A stretch of 64,000 nucleotides of DNA from Nocardioides panaciterrulae (GTDB lineage Bacteria; Actinomycetota; Actinomycetes; Propionibacteriales; Nocardioidaceae): contig NZ_JACCBG010000001.1 of assembly GCF_013409645.1 (NCBI RefSeq), positions 1,178,001 to 1,242,000 of the forward strand, written 5' to 3'. This document shows, piece after piece, positions 34,827 to 41,244 of this stretch (positions within the stretch are counted from its first letter, which is position 1; every line of letters starts with the position of its first letter). A program made the translations under genes and the position numbers. A model generated the notes under the pieces. That model made no database searches, was not told the DNA's origin, and saw only the letters and a list, made by a program, of their open reading frames with translations.

Positions 34827-35128
34827 CGGGTCTGTTCGTCCCTCGTGTCAGTGGTCTGGTCGGTACGAGTGGGCGGGGTGGGCGGACAGCAGTCAGGGCT
34901 GTCCGTGCGACGGTGCCGCCTCGCGCTCCCGACGACGGCGAGGACCACGACGCCGATCCCGGCCCCGATGACCCAGGGATTGCGCAGGAACGCGCCGATC
35001 CCAGCAATGGCGCCGCCGGTGACCAGAAGCGGGAGGAGGGCGCAGCAGGCGACCATGAGCACGGCGGCACCTGCTGCGGTCAGCAGCAGGCCGACGCCGC
35101 CGGGTTGGCCGTCATGGTTGGAGGTCAT
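34823..35128 (-). CDS. Small two-helix membrane protein with Cys-Cys pair, MerT-like candidate
   Basis: This 101-residue protein has two hydrophobic helices: G-G-V-G-L-L-L-T-A-A-G-A-A-V-L-M-V-A-C-C-A-L-L-P-L-L in part, and W-V-I-G-A-G-I-G-V-V-V-L-A-V-V-G. A vicinal Cys pair sits in the first helix and a second (D-C-C-P-P) in the polar tail. MerT-type mercuric transporters use a Cys-Cys pair in their first helix, and no other uptake gene is present in this operon, so a mercury permease role is plausible. Family membership is not proven. Confidence 0.55.
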   Translation of the reverse strand: MTSNHDGQPGGVGLLLTAAGAAVLMVACCALLPLLVTGGAIAGIGAFLRNPWVIGAGIGVVVLAVVGSARRHRRTDSPDCCPPTPPTRTDQTTDTRDEQTR

Positions 35129-35160
35129 CGGTGTCCTTCGGTCCTGTCGTTGAGGCTGGG

Positions 35161-35826
35161 TCAGCAGCAGTGGGTGCGGTCGGTCGAGGTGTCGTCGGTG
35201 GTCGGCTGGGTGCCCGCGAGGAGGGCGGCGGTGAGGTCGGCGCCGATCCGGTGGGCCTCGGCGACCGGGACGACCTCGGCCCCGGGGTTCCCGACGAGCC
35301 AGCCGGCGGCGTCCTCGGGCGAGGTGAAGAAGTGCACCTGGTTGCAGAAGGAAGGGCGGATCGACGTCATCCGCTCGGGATTCACCAGGGACACCACTGC
35401 GGTGGCTGGTTCGACGCTGGTGACGCCGGTCGCAGGGTCGATGGTGACGCGGATCGTTGCGCCGCTGGCCGGTGAAACCGACTCGACGTGTGCCGCCCGC
35501 TCCACCAGCGCGGGGAAGATCAGGGTGTCCAGAGCGCACCAGGTGTAGAGCTCCTCGCCGGCCACGGTGAACCGGTGATTGGTCGGGCGCAGGGTCAGAC
35601 CCTGGCCGAGGATCCGACCCTGGGCGTCGTACTCGGTGTCCGGCACAGCGGCCAGACCACGACGTACGTCGTCGACCGTGCGGCCCGCAGCAGCGGCGAG
35701 CTCCTCGATGCTGACGGGGTCGCCATCGACGAGCAGTCGCAGCAGCGGGACCAGCAGGCCGGCGTCCAGGCCCGACTCCCCGGGGTCGGCGAGCCGGTTG
35801 GTCAGGTCGGTGATGAGATTCGGCAC
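35161..35826 (-). CDS. merB: Organomercurial lyase MerB
   Basis: This 221-residue protein has the three catalytic residues of alkylmercury lyase: Cys and Asp in Y-T-W-C-A-L-D-T-L-I-F-P and the second Cys in P-S-F-C-N-Q-V-H-F-F. It cleaves the carbon-mercury bond of organomercurials, releasing Hg(II) for MerA. The N-terminal winged-helix-like part contains V-S-I-E-E-L-A-A-A-A-G-R. It ends T-H-C-C, an extra vicinal pair that could help hand over Hg(II). Length is typical. It begins 11 nt after merA. Confidence 0.93.
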   Translation of the reverse strand: MPNLITDLTNRLADPGESGLDAGLLVPLLRLLVDGDPVSIEELAAAAGRTVDDVRRGLAAVPDTEYDAQGRILGQGLTLRPTNHRFTVAGEELYTWCALDTLIFPALVERAAHVESVSPASGATIRVTIDPATGVTSVEPATAVVSLVNPERMTSIRPSFCNQVHFFTSPEDAAGWLVGNPGAEVVPVAEAHRIGADLTAALLAGTQPTTDDTSTDRTHCC

Positions 35827-35837
35827 GGTGATTCCTT

Positions 35838-37262
35838 TCAGGCGCAGCAGGACAGTTTCGAGACGTCGGCGGTGAAGGACTTGGCGACGATCCGGATGCC
35901 TTCGGCCATGGTCAGGTAGGGCGCCCAGGCGTCGGCGACCTCGGCGATGGTCTTGCCGAGGATGTGCACACCGGCGGCTGCGAGCTCGCCGGCGTCCTTC
36001 GCGACCGCGGTCAGGCCGAGGATCTCGCCGGTGTCGGCATTGGCGACCATCTTGATGAAGCCGCGGGTGTCGCGGTTGACCAACGCGCGGGTCACATAGG
36101 TCAGCGGCAGAACCCGGCAGTCGCAGCGGATCCCTGCGGCGACGACGTCCTCCTCGGTCAGCCCGACCGCACCGATCGCGGGGCTGGTGAAGGTCACCCG
36201 GGGGAGCCTGGTGTAGTCGACCGACCGGTCCGCGGCGGCGAAGGCGTTCTCGGCGACCATCGTGCCGTGGTGAGCGGCGACATAGACGAACTCCGGGTGC
36301 CCGGTGACGTCACCGGCGGCCCAGATCCGCGGGTTGGAAGACTGCATCTGGTCGGTGACCACGATCTCCCCGGACTCGCCGGTCTTGACCTCCACCGCGT
36401 CGAGGTTGAGCCGGTCGGTGACCGGGCGGCGGCCCAGAGCGACCAGGATCTCGTCCGCGCGGAACTCCTGCTCGCCCCCGGAGATCTCGGCGCGGACGAC
36501 GACCTGCCCGGTCCCCGCGTCGCGAGCCACGTGGACAGGCGTGGCGCGGCGAACCACCCGGATGCCCTCATCGGCGAACACCTCCTGCAGCGCCTGGGAG
36601 ACCTCCGGCTCCTCCTTCGACGCCAGCCGCGAGCGCACCAGCAGGGTGACCTTCGCTCCGAGACGGGCGAAGAGCTGCGCCTGCTCCAGCGCCACGTAGC
36701 CGCCACCGAGCACCAGCAGTGACTCGGGGACCTCGGCCAGCTCCATTGCGGTCGTCGACGTCAGATACCCGACGTCGTCGAGACCATCGATGGGCGGAGC
36801 CCAGGCGCGCGCGCCGGTCGCAACAAGGTAGTGCGCGGCCTCGATCACCTCGACCGTTCCGTCGGTGCCGGTGACCTCCAGGAGGGGGGACTCCGGAGTG
36901 CCGGCGAAGATGGCCTCACCACGTCGGACCTTCCACCCGTAGGAGTCCGCGACGTCGACGTACTTCTCACCCCGCAGCGCCTCGACGAGGTCCTCCTTCC
37001 CTGCGATCAGGGCGGGCATGTCCACCGCGCCCGCGTCGGTCGCGATGCCCGGGAACCGGTCGCCAGCGTCGGCCGCGACGTGCCGGGCCTCGGCCGCCGC
37101 GATCAGCGCCTTGGACGGCACGCAGCCCGTGTTCACACAGGTGCCGCCGAACGTGCCGCGCTCGATCATCACAACGGACTTGCCGATCGTCGTGGCCCGG
37201 ATGGCGGCGGCGAATGCCCCGCCACCCGACCCGATCACTGCCAGATCAAACTTCGACTGCAT
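35838..37262 (-). CDS. merA: Mercuric reductase MerA
   Basis: This 474-residue flavin disulfide reductase has an N-terminal FAD site (V-I-G-S-G-G-G-A-F-A-A-A) and the redox-active disulfide in G-G-T-C-V-N-T-G-C-V-P-S-K. The NADPH site is L-V-L-G-G-G-Y-V-A-L-E and the second FAD motif W-A-A-G-D-V-T. The C-terminal vicinal pair S-C-C-A delivers Hg(II) to the active site and is specific to MerA. There is no N-terminal metal-binding (HMA) domain, so this is the short form. GGGAGGA lies upstream of ATG 37262. It reduces Hg(II) to Hg(0) and is first gene of the operon. Confidence 0.95.
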   Translation of the reverse strand: MQSKFDLAVIGSGGGAFAAAIRATTIGKSVVMIERGTFGGTCVNTGCVPSKALIAAAEARHVAADAGDRFPGIATDAGAVDMPALIAGKEDLVEALRGEKYVDVADSYGWKVRRGEAIFAGTPESPLLEVTGTDGTVEVIEAAHYLVATGARAWAPPIDGLDDVGYLTSTTAMELAEVPESLLVLGGGYVALEQAQLFARLGAKVTLLVRSRLASKEEPEVSQALQEVFADEGIRVVRRATPVHVARDAGTGQVVVRAEISGGEQEFRADEILVALGRRPVTDRLNLDAVEVKTGESGEIVVTDQMQSSNPRIWAAGDVTGHPEFVYVAAHHGTMVAENAFAAADRSVDYTRLPRVTFTSPAIGAVGLTEEDVVAAGIRCDCRVLPLTYVTRALVNRDTRGFIKMVANADTGEILGLTAVAKDAGELAAAGVHILGKTIAEVADAWAPYLTMAEGIRIVAKSFTADVSKLSCCA

Positions 37263-37305
37263 CCCGATTCCTCCCCGACGGTTGGGAAACGCTCCTGATG
37301 TGCTC

Positions 37306-37337
37306 AGAATGGACCTTCCAGTAAGGTGGAAGGTCAA
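37306..37337 (-). promoter_or_regulatory. mer operon promoter with MerR-type operator
   Basis: On the minus strand TTGACC (37337-37332) and CATTCT (37311-37306) are 20 nt apart, the over-long spacing of MerR-controlled promoters. Between them lies a perfect 9-bp dyad, GACCTTCCA (37312-37320) and TGGAAGGTC (37327-37335), with a 6-nt centre. MerR would twist this promoter open on metal binding. On the plus strand TAAGGT at 37322-37327 could serve merR, giving autorepression. Confidence 0.8.
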
Positions 37338-37365
37338 GTGAGACCTGCGACACAAGGGAGTCGGG

Positions 37366-37755
37366 ATGCGGATCGGGGAGCTCGCCGAGGCATCGGGAAC
37401 CACTGCCAAGACGCTGAGGTTCTACGAGGAGCAGGGGCTGCTGCCAGCCGCCGAGCGCACCCCGGCTGGCTACCGCGACTACACCCCCGACGCCGTCGGG
37501 CGCATCGACTTCATCCACCGCGGCCAGGCTGCCGGGCTCACCCTTGCCCAGGTCCGCCAGATCCTCGACATACGTGACGACGGACAGGCGCCCTGCGGAC
37601 ACGTGCAGGACCTGCTCGACTCTCGACTGGCAGACCTCGACGAGCAGATCGCGCAGCTCGTCGCGCTCCGAGAGACCATCACTCAGCTCCGCGACCAGGC
37701 AGCCACGGTCGAACCGGAGACCTGCAGCCCCGACCAGGTCTGCCGCTACCTGTAG
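37366..37755 (+). CDS. merR: MerR-family metal-responsive regulator of the mer operon
   Basis: This 129-residue protein has the MerR winged helix (M-R-I-G-E-L-A-E-A-S-G, T-L-R-F-Y-E-E-Q-G-L-L-P, R-T-P-A-G-Y-R-D-Y). A dimer helix follows and then metal-site cysteines Cys77, Cys120 and Cys126. Classical mercury MerR uses three Cys spaced about 35 and 9 apart; here the spacing is 43 and 6, so it is a divergent heavy-metal sensor. Divergence from merA over a MerR-type promoter makes Hg(II) the likely ligand. GGGAG lies upstream of the ATG. Confidence 0.85.
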   Translation: MRIGELAEASGTTAKTLRFYEEQGLLPAAERTPAGYRDYTPDAVGRIDFIHRGQAAGLTLAQVRQILDIRDDGQAPCGHVQDLLDSRLADLDEQIAQLVALRETITQLRDQAATVEPETCSPDQVCRYL

Positions 37756-37795
37756 CCGAATCGCACAAAGCCACGGCGAGAGTTCACGTAACTCT

Positions 37796-37817
37796 GAATA
37801 CAGCGTCTGATGTATTC
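37796..37817 (+). promoter_or_regulatory. Operator of the cmtR-like gene
   Basis: GAATACA (37796-37802) and TGTATTC (37811-37817) form a perfect inverted repeat with an 8-nt centre. It overlaps the TATTCT -10 box at 37813-37818, which ends 7 nt before ATG 37826. Placement suits autorepression by an ArsR/SmtB-type dimer. Confidence 0.65.
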
Positions 37818-37825
37818 TCGCCTTC

Positions 37826-38161
37826 ATGAGTGCCACCACCGCCGCTTCACTCGACGCGCTCGCCCGGTTCGGGCACGCCCTGTCCGACGCCACCCGGTCC
37901 CGGATCCTCATGGCGCTGAGCGAGGCTCCGTCCTACCCGGCCGACCTGGCGGACGCCTTGGGGGTGACCCGGCAGTCGATGTCGAACCACCTCGCGTGCC
38001 TGCGCGGCTGCGGGCTGGTCGTGGCGGTCCCTGAGGGGCGGCGCACCCGCTACGAGCTTGCCGACGCGCGTCTCGGGCATGCCCTGGCCGACCTGCACCA
38101 GGTCATCCTCGTCACCGACCCGGACGCATGCGCTGACGCCGATGAGCAAGGGTGCTGTTGA
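37826..38161 (+). CDS. ArsR/SmtB-family metal sensor, CmtR-like
   Basis: This 111-residue winged-helix repressor has L-G-V-T-R-Q-S-M-S-N-H-L-A-C-L-R-G-C-G-L-V as recognition helix and following segment (Cys58, Cys62). Cys102 lies in the C-terminal part. This is the Cd(II)/Pb(II) site pattern of mycobacterial CmtR. Two more Cys (110, 111) end the protein. Metal binding should release it from the palindrome at its own promoter and derepress the downstream CDF exporter, whose start overlaps its stop (TGATG). Cd/Pb specificity is inferred from the ligand pattern. Confidence 0.82.
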   Translation: MSATTAASLDALARFGHALSDATRSRILMALSEAPSYPADLADALGVTRQSMSNHLACLRGCGLVVAVPEGRRTRYELADARLGHALADLHQVILVTDPDACADADEQGCC

Positions 38162-38898
38162 TGAGCACCGAGCTGCCCGTTCACTCCATCGACACGACGG
38201 CTTCGGTCGCGCCCGCTGGCCTGCACGGTCCGGCGCCGAGCCCCGAGCACAAGGCGCTGTTGATCAGCCGCGTCCGGTTCCTGGTCGCCTTCACCATCGC
38301 CTACAACGTCATCGAAGCCGTCGTCGCCCTGACCGCCGGCTCGATCGCCGGGTCGGCCGCACTCCTTGGATTCGGCCTCGACTCGGTCATCGAGGTCTCC
38401 TCGGCGCTCGCCGTCGCGTGGCAGTTCGCAGGCGGCGACCACGAGGCCCGCGAGAAGGTCGCGCTCCGGGTCATCGCGTTCTCGTTCTTCGGGCTCGCGG
38501 CGTTCGTGACCTACGACGCCGGCAGCAGCCTGATCACGGGACACGCCGCCGAACACTCGTCGCTCGGCATCGGGATCGCCGCGCTGAGCCTGCTGGTCAT
38601 GCCGGTCGCTTCGTTGATCCAGCGCCGCACCGGCAACGAACTCGGCTCCCACTCCGCGGTCGCGGACTCCAAGCAGACCCTGCTGTGCACGTACATGTCT
38701 GCCGCACTGCTGCTGGGGCTCGTGGCGAACAGCGTCCTGGGCTGGTGGTGGGCCGACTCGACCGCGGCACTGTTCATCGCCGCTCTTGCGGTCCGCGAGG
38801 GCATCAACGCTAGGCGCGGCGACCTGTGCTGCTCCCCGGCCGAGGTCTTCTTCGACCACGACCACGATGGCTGCGAGACAGGCTGCGACTGCTGCTGA
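38161..38898 (+). CDS. Cation diffusion facilitator family metal exporter
   Basis: This 245-residue membrane protein has the CDF core: N-V-I-E-A-V-V-A-L-T-A-G, S-A-A-L-L-G-F-G-L-D-S-V-I-E-V with the metal-site Asp, and H-S-A-V-A-D-S-K-Q-T-L for the second site half. The cytoplasmic C-terminal dimerisation domain is missing. Instead the protein ends D-H-D-H-D-G-C-E-T-G-C-D-C-C, a His/Asp/Cys-rich tail that could bind soft metals. It is coupled to the CmtR-like gene and probably exports Cd, Pb or Zn. Confidence 0.8.
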   Translation: MSTELPVHSIDTTASVAPAGLHGPAPSPEHKALLISRVRFLVAFTIAYNVIEAVVALTAGSIAGSAALLGFGLDSVIEVSSALAVAWQFAGGDHEAREKVALRVIAFSFFGLAAFVTYDAGSSLITGHAAEHSSLGIGIAALSLLVMPVASLIQRRTGNELGSHSAVADSKQTLLCTYMSAALLLGLVANSVLGWWWADSTAALFIAALAVREGINARRGDLCCSPAEVFFDHDHDGCETGCDCC

Positions 38899-39069
38899 GT
38901 CAAGGAGCAGGGATTCGAGCTGTGTCCGAAAACGGTCCACATTGGGCCGGTACCACTCCGTGTTAGACGGGTATCCTGAGACAGGAAGCGAGGGCGAATC
39001 CCTCACCACACCGAGCGAATCGGTAGCTTCCGGCTTGAGACCACAGTAGTTGCGACGCCTCCGACGGCG
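38899..39069. other. Non-coding right end of the element
   Basis: No gene is evident. Nested inverted repeats occur: GGAAGC (38984-38989) with GCTTCC (39026-39031), enclosing GAGGG (38990-38994) with CCCTC (39000-39004). These could be recombinase arm sites or a terminator for the CDF gene. Confidence 0.35.
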
Positions 39070-39105
39070 CCCAGAGGTCGCAGGTTCAAATCCTGCCCCC
39101 GCTAC
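39070..39105. repeat. Right attachment repeat (attR), 36 bp
   Basis: This is an exact copy of 31746-31781, the 3' half of tRNA-fMet. It lacks the 5' half of the tRNA, so it is not a second gene. It marks the right end of the element. Confidence 0.92.
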
Positions 39106-39112
39106 TGAAAAC

Positions 39113-39148
39113 TGGCCCGTGACCTGCGGAAACGCAGGTCACGGGCCA
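39113..39148 (+). terminator. Original terminator of tRNA-fMet, displaced by the element
   Basis: TGGCCCGTGACCTGCG (39113-39128) pairs exactly with CGCAGGTCACGGGCCA (39133-39148) around GAAA. It lies 7 nt after attR, so before integration it would have directly followed the tRNA. Confidence 0.75.
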
Positions 39149-39507
39149 CTGGTCATTTGAACCATTACGGCTTGTGTCGCCCTTTCGTGACCCAGAAACC
39201 CCGTTGGTCGCGAAGCGAGGCGCGGCCCGACGGGGCCCGAGTGACGACGCGGTCCATAGCCAGCGAACCGAGGCGTGACCGGAATGGCGCCGATGTCCCG
39301 GGCCGTTGGAGGCGCGGCGGACTTAGCCCGCGCGGGATCAGATGTCGTAGTTCTCGTTGGCTCTCGTTGTCTTCCAACCTCTTCCATTGCCTGGTCAGAG
39401 CGGTCCCGGCGATGGCCGATCCGCACACTGACAGCCCTGCAGCAAGCGGGGCGGAGGTCTCCGCGGGTTCGCCCTATCGGTCGCGTGAGTGGGAGGCGCT
39501 AGTGTGT

Positions 39508-39676
39508 GGGCGCCAGTCGTACTCCACTCGTGGAGTCAGGGAACCCGGTGAGATTCCGGGACTGACGCGCAGCGGTGAGGGTGACGGGCGAGGCAACACG
39601 CCACTGGAGCGATGCTCTGGGAAGGTGCCTCGCACCGGTTGATCCCGAGTCCGAAGACCTGCTGGCACTGGTGACA
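39508..39676 (+). promoter_or_regulatory. Cobalamin riboswitch 1 (cobG-like/cobH/cobIJ/cobM/bluB)
   Basis: The conserved cobalamin-aptamer blocks are present in order: GGGAACCCGGTGAGATTCCG at 39539-39558, then GACTG-CGCGCAGCGGTGA, then the B12-box-like GAGTCCGAAGACCTGC at about 39647-39662. An outer helix between 39511-39517 and 39666-39672 is possible. It precedes the first cobalamin operon by 60 nt. The edges are approximate. Confidence 0.85.
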
Positions 39677-39736
39677 ACCGTCGCCAGGTCGTACGTGGAC
39701 TCCGCGACAGGGTCCCTGACCAGATAGGTCCTGGCA

Positions 39737-40582
39737 GTGTCAGCCTCCCGCACTCGCGCCGACCGGTGTCCTGGCGCCCTCCGGCCGTGGCGGGCTGCGG
39801 ACGGCCTTCTCGTACGGCTTCGGCTGATCGGGGGCAGGGTTCCCGCGAGAGCGCTGAGGTCGCTCGTCGAGGTCGCTGAGGAGTACGGCGACGGACGCGT
39901 GCACACGACGTCGCGGGCGAATCTTCAGGTGCGCGCCTTCCCCGGCTTCGAAGGCCGGTTGTCATCCGAGGCGCTCGCCGCCCTCGAGCGAACGGGCCTC
40001 CTGCCGAGCAGGACCCATGAACTGGTCCGCAATGTGATGGTGTCGCCGCAAACCGGTTTGGCCGGGGGTCGCGCCGACCTCCGAGCGGTTGCACGTGAGC
40101 TGGACGACCGGTTGTGCGCTGACCCGGATCTCGCGGCCCTGTCGGGCCGGTTCCTGTTCGTGCTCGACGACGGACGCGGCGATCTACTGGCTCGCAGCTG
40201 CGACCTGGGGCTGGTCGCGCTGGACTCGACCTGGGCTCAGCTACGGATCGGGACCGGGTGGGGGGCGACCGTGGAGCTCGCGGAGGCGGCAGGGCGGATC
40301 GCGGAGCTGGCGCATGAGTTCGTCGTACGCCGAGGGCGCGGGCCGGGAGCGGCCTGGCACGTGTCGGAGCTGGCCGAGGCCCTCGCCGTACAGAGAGCGT
40401 CCGATCCAGGCCTCCCTGACCCGGCGGAACCGTTGCCATTCGGGGCAGTGCCCGGTGGGCGTCATGTCGAGGTTTCCGAGACCGGTCTCGACCAACAGGT
40501 CATCGAAGACCTGACCGCAGCAGTTGATCACGTGATTGTCACACCGTGGCGTGGCGTGCTCATTCCCGAGGAGAGCAGATGA
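39737..40582 (+). CDS. CobG-like protein (precorrin-3B synthase family), short and without Fe-S cysteines
   Basis: This 281-residue protein resembles CobG and the nitrite/sulfite reductase fold. A ferredoxin-like half at about 20-75 has V-H-T-T-S-R-A-N-L-Q-V-R. A middle part has H-E-L-V-R-N-V-M-V-S-P-Q-T-G, and a second ferredoxin-like half at 215-281 ends V-I-V-T-P-W-R-G-V-L-I-P. Full CobG (about 370-460 residues) carries a 4Fe-4S cluster bound by C-x5-C and C-x3-C; here only three scattered Cys exist and the final domain is absent. It heads the operon and overlaps cobH by ATGA, so it is maintained. Whether it still makes precorrin-3B is doubtful. Confidence 0.65.
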   Translation: MSASRTRADRCPGALRPWRAADGLLVRLRLIGGRVPARALRSLVEVAEEYGDGRVHTTSRANLQVRAFPGFEGRLSSEALAALERTGLLPSRTHELVRNVMVSPQTGLAGGRADLRAVARELDDRLCADPDLAALSGRFLFVLDDGRGDLLARSCDLGLVALDSTWAQLRIGTGWGATVELAEAAGRIAELAHEFVVRRGRGPGAAWHVSELAEALAVQRASDPGLPDPAEPLPFGAVPGGRHVEVSETGLDQQVIEDLTAAVDHVIVTPWRGVLIPEESR

Positions 40583-41244
40583 CCAACCTGCGCAGGCCAA
40601 CGCGCCACTACGAGTACGTCGACTCCGGACCCGCCATCTATGTCGACTCCTTCGCCACCATCCGGCGAGAGGCCGACCTGCGGGCCGTGCCGGCCGATGC
40701 CGAGAAGCTCGCCGTCCGCATGATCCACGGCAGCGGGCAGGTCGACCTCGCTGATGACTTGATCGTGCATCCGCAGATGGTGTCGACTGCCCGGGCCGCG
40801 CTGGAGTCGGGCGCGCCGATCCTGTGCGATGCGACCATGGTCGCGACCGGCGTCACCCGGAGCCGACTGCCGAAGGACAACGACGTCGTCTGCCTGCTCA
40901 ACGACCCGCGGGTGCCCGGGCTGGCCCGCGAGTGGCGTACCACCCGTACCGCCGCCGCCGTCTCACTGTGGAGGCCGCGACTAGACGGTGCCGTTGTCGC
41001 CATCGGCAACGCTCCGACTGCACTGTTCCACCTACTGGAGATGATTCTCGACGGGGGCCCACGACCCGCGGCGATCGTGGGCTGCCCGGTCGGCTTCATC
41101 GGTGCTGCCGAGTCCAAGCAGGCTCTCGTGGACCTCCACGCCGAGCACGGCATCGACATCCCCTACGCGACCGTCCGCGGCCGTCGCGGTGGATCGGCGA
41201 TGACCTCGTCAGCACTCAACGCTCTCGCGCAGGAGGCAGAATGA
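40579..41244 (+). CDS. cobH: Precorrin-8X methylmutase CobH
   Basis: This 221-residue protein converts precorrin-8X to hydrogenobyrinate by moving the C11 methyl to C12. Family motifs visible are S-F-A-T-I-R-R-E-A, R-M-I-H-G-S-G with the catalytic His, P-I-L-C-D-A-T-M-V-A-T-G-V, I-G-N-A-P-T-A-L-F and V-G-C-P-V-G-F-I-G-A-A-E-S-K. Length is standard. ATG 40579 overlaps the CobG-like stop, and its own stop overlaps the cobIJ start. Confidence 0.93.
   Translation: MTNLRRPTRHYEYVDSGPAIYVDSFATIRREADLRAVPADAEKLAVRMIHGSGQVDLADDLIVHPQMVSTARAALESGAPILCDATMVATGVTRSRLPKDNDVVCLLNDPRVPGLAREWRTTRTAAAVSLWRPRLDGAVVAIGNAPTALFHLLEMILDGGPRPAAIVGCPVGFIGAAESKQALVDLHAEHGIDIPYATVRGRRGGSAMTSSALNALAQEAE

Larger units (their letters stand above)
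31746..39105. mobile_element. Integrative mercury/heavy-metal resistance element in tRNA-fMet
   Basis: About 7.3 kb lies between the 36-bp direct repeats of the tRNA 3' end. It carries a tyrosine recombinase beside the tRNA, a small zinc-ribbon protein, a five-gene mer operon divergent from merR, and a cmtR-like repressor with a CDF exporter. No relaxase, replication, conjugation or phage structural gene is present, so it cannot transfer by itself; it may be a mobilised cargo element or the reduced remnant of a larger one. An excisionase was not found. Confidence 0.88.
39106..39736. other. Gene-free interval between the element and the cobalamin genes
   Basis: The interval contains the stranded tRNA terminator (39113-39148) and the first cobalamin riboswitch (about 39508-39676). 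Between 39149 and 39500 I see no convincing gene: ORFs on both strands there have no ribosome site and arginine/proline-rich shadow composition. Confidence 0.6.

Noticed and set aside
39070-39105. Possible second tRNA-Met gene
   Set aside because: Only the 3' half of the tRNA is present, without D arm or anticodon. It is the right attachment repeat.
39139-39642. Candidate ORFs on both strands between the element and the cobalamin operon
   Set aside because: There is no ribosome site, and composition is Arg/Pro-rich and unlike genuine genes here. The plus-strand frame also runs into riboswitch 1.
40561-40600. Frameshift or sequencing error truncating cobG
   Set aside because: The stop overlaps a well-formed cobH start (ATGA), and no Fe-S Cys motifs occur in other frames just downstream, so a genuine short protein is more likely.
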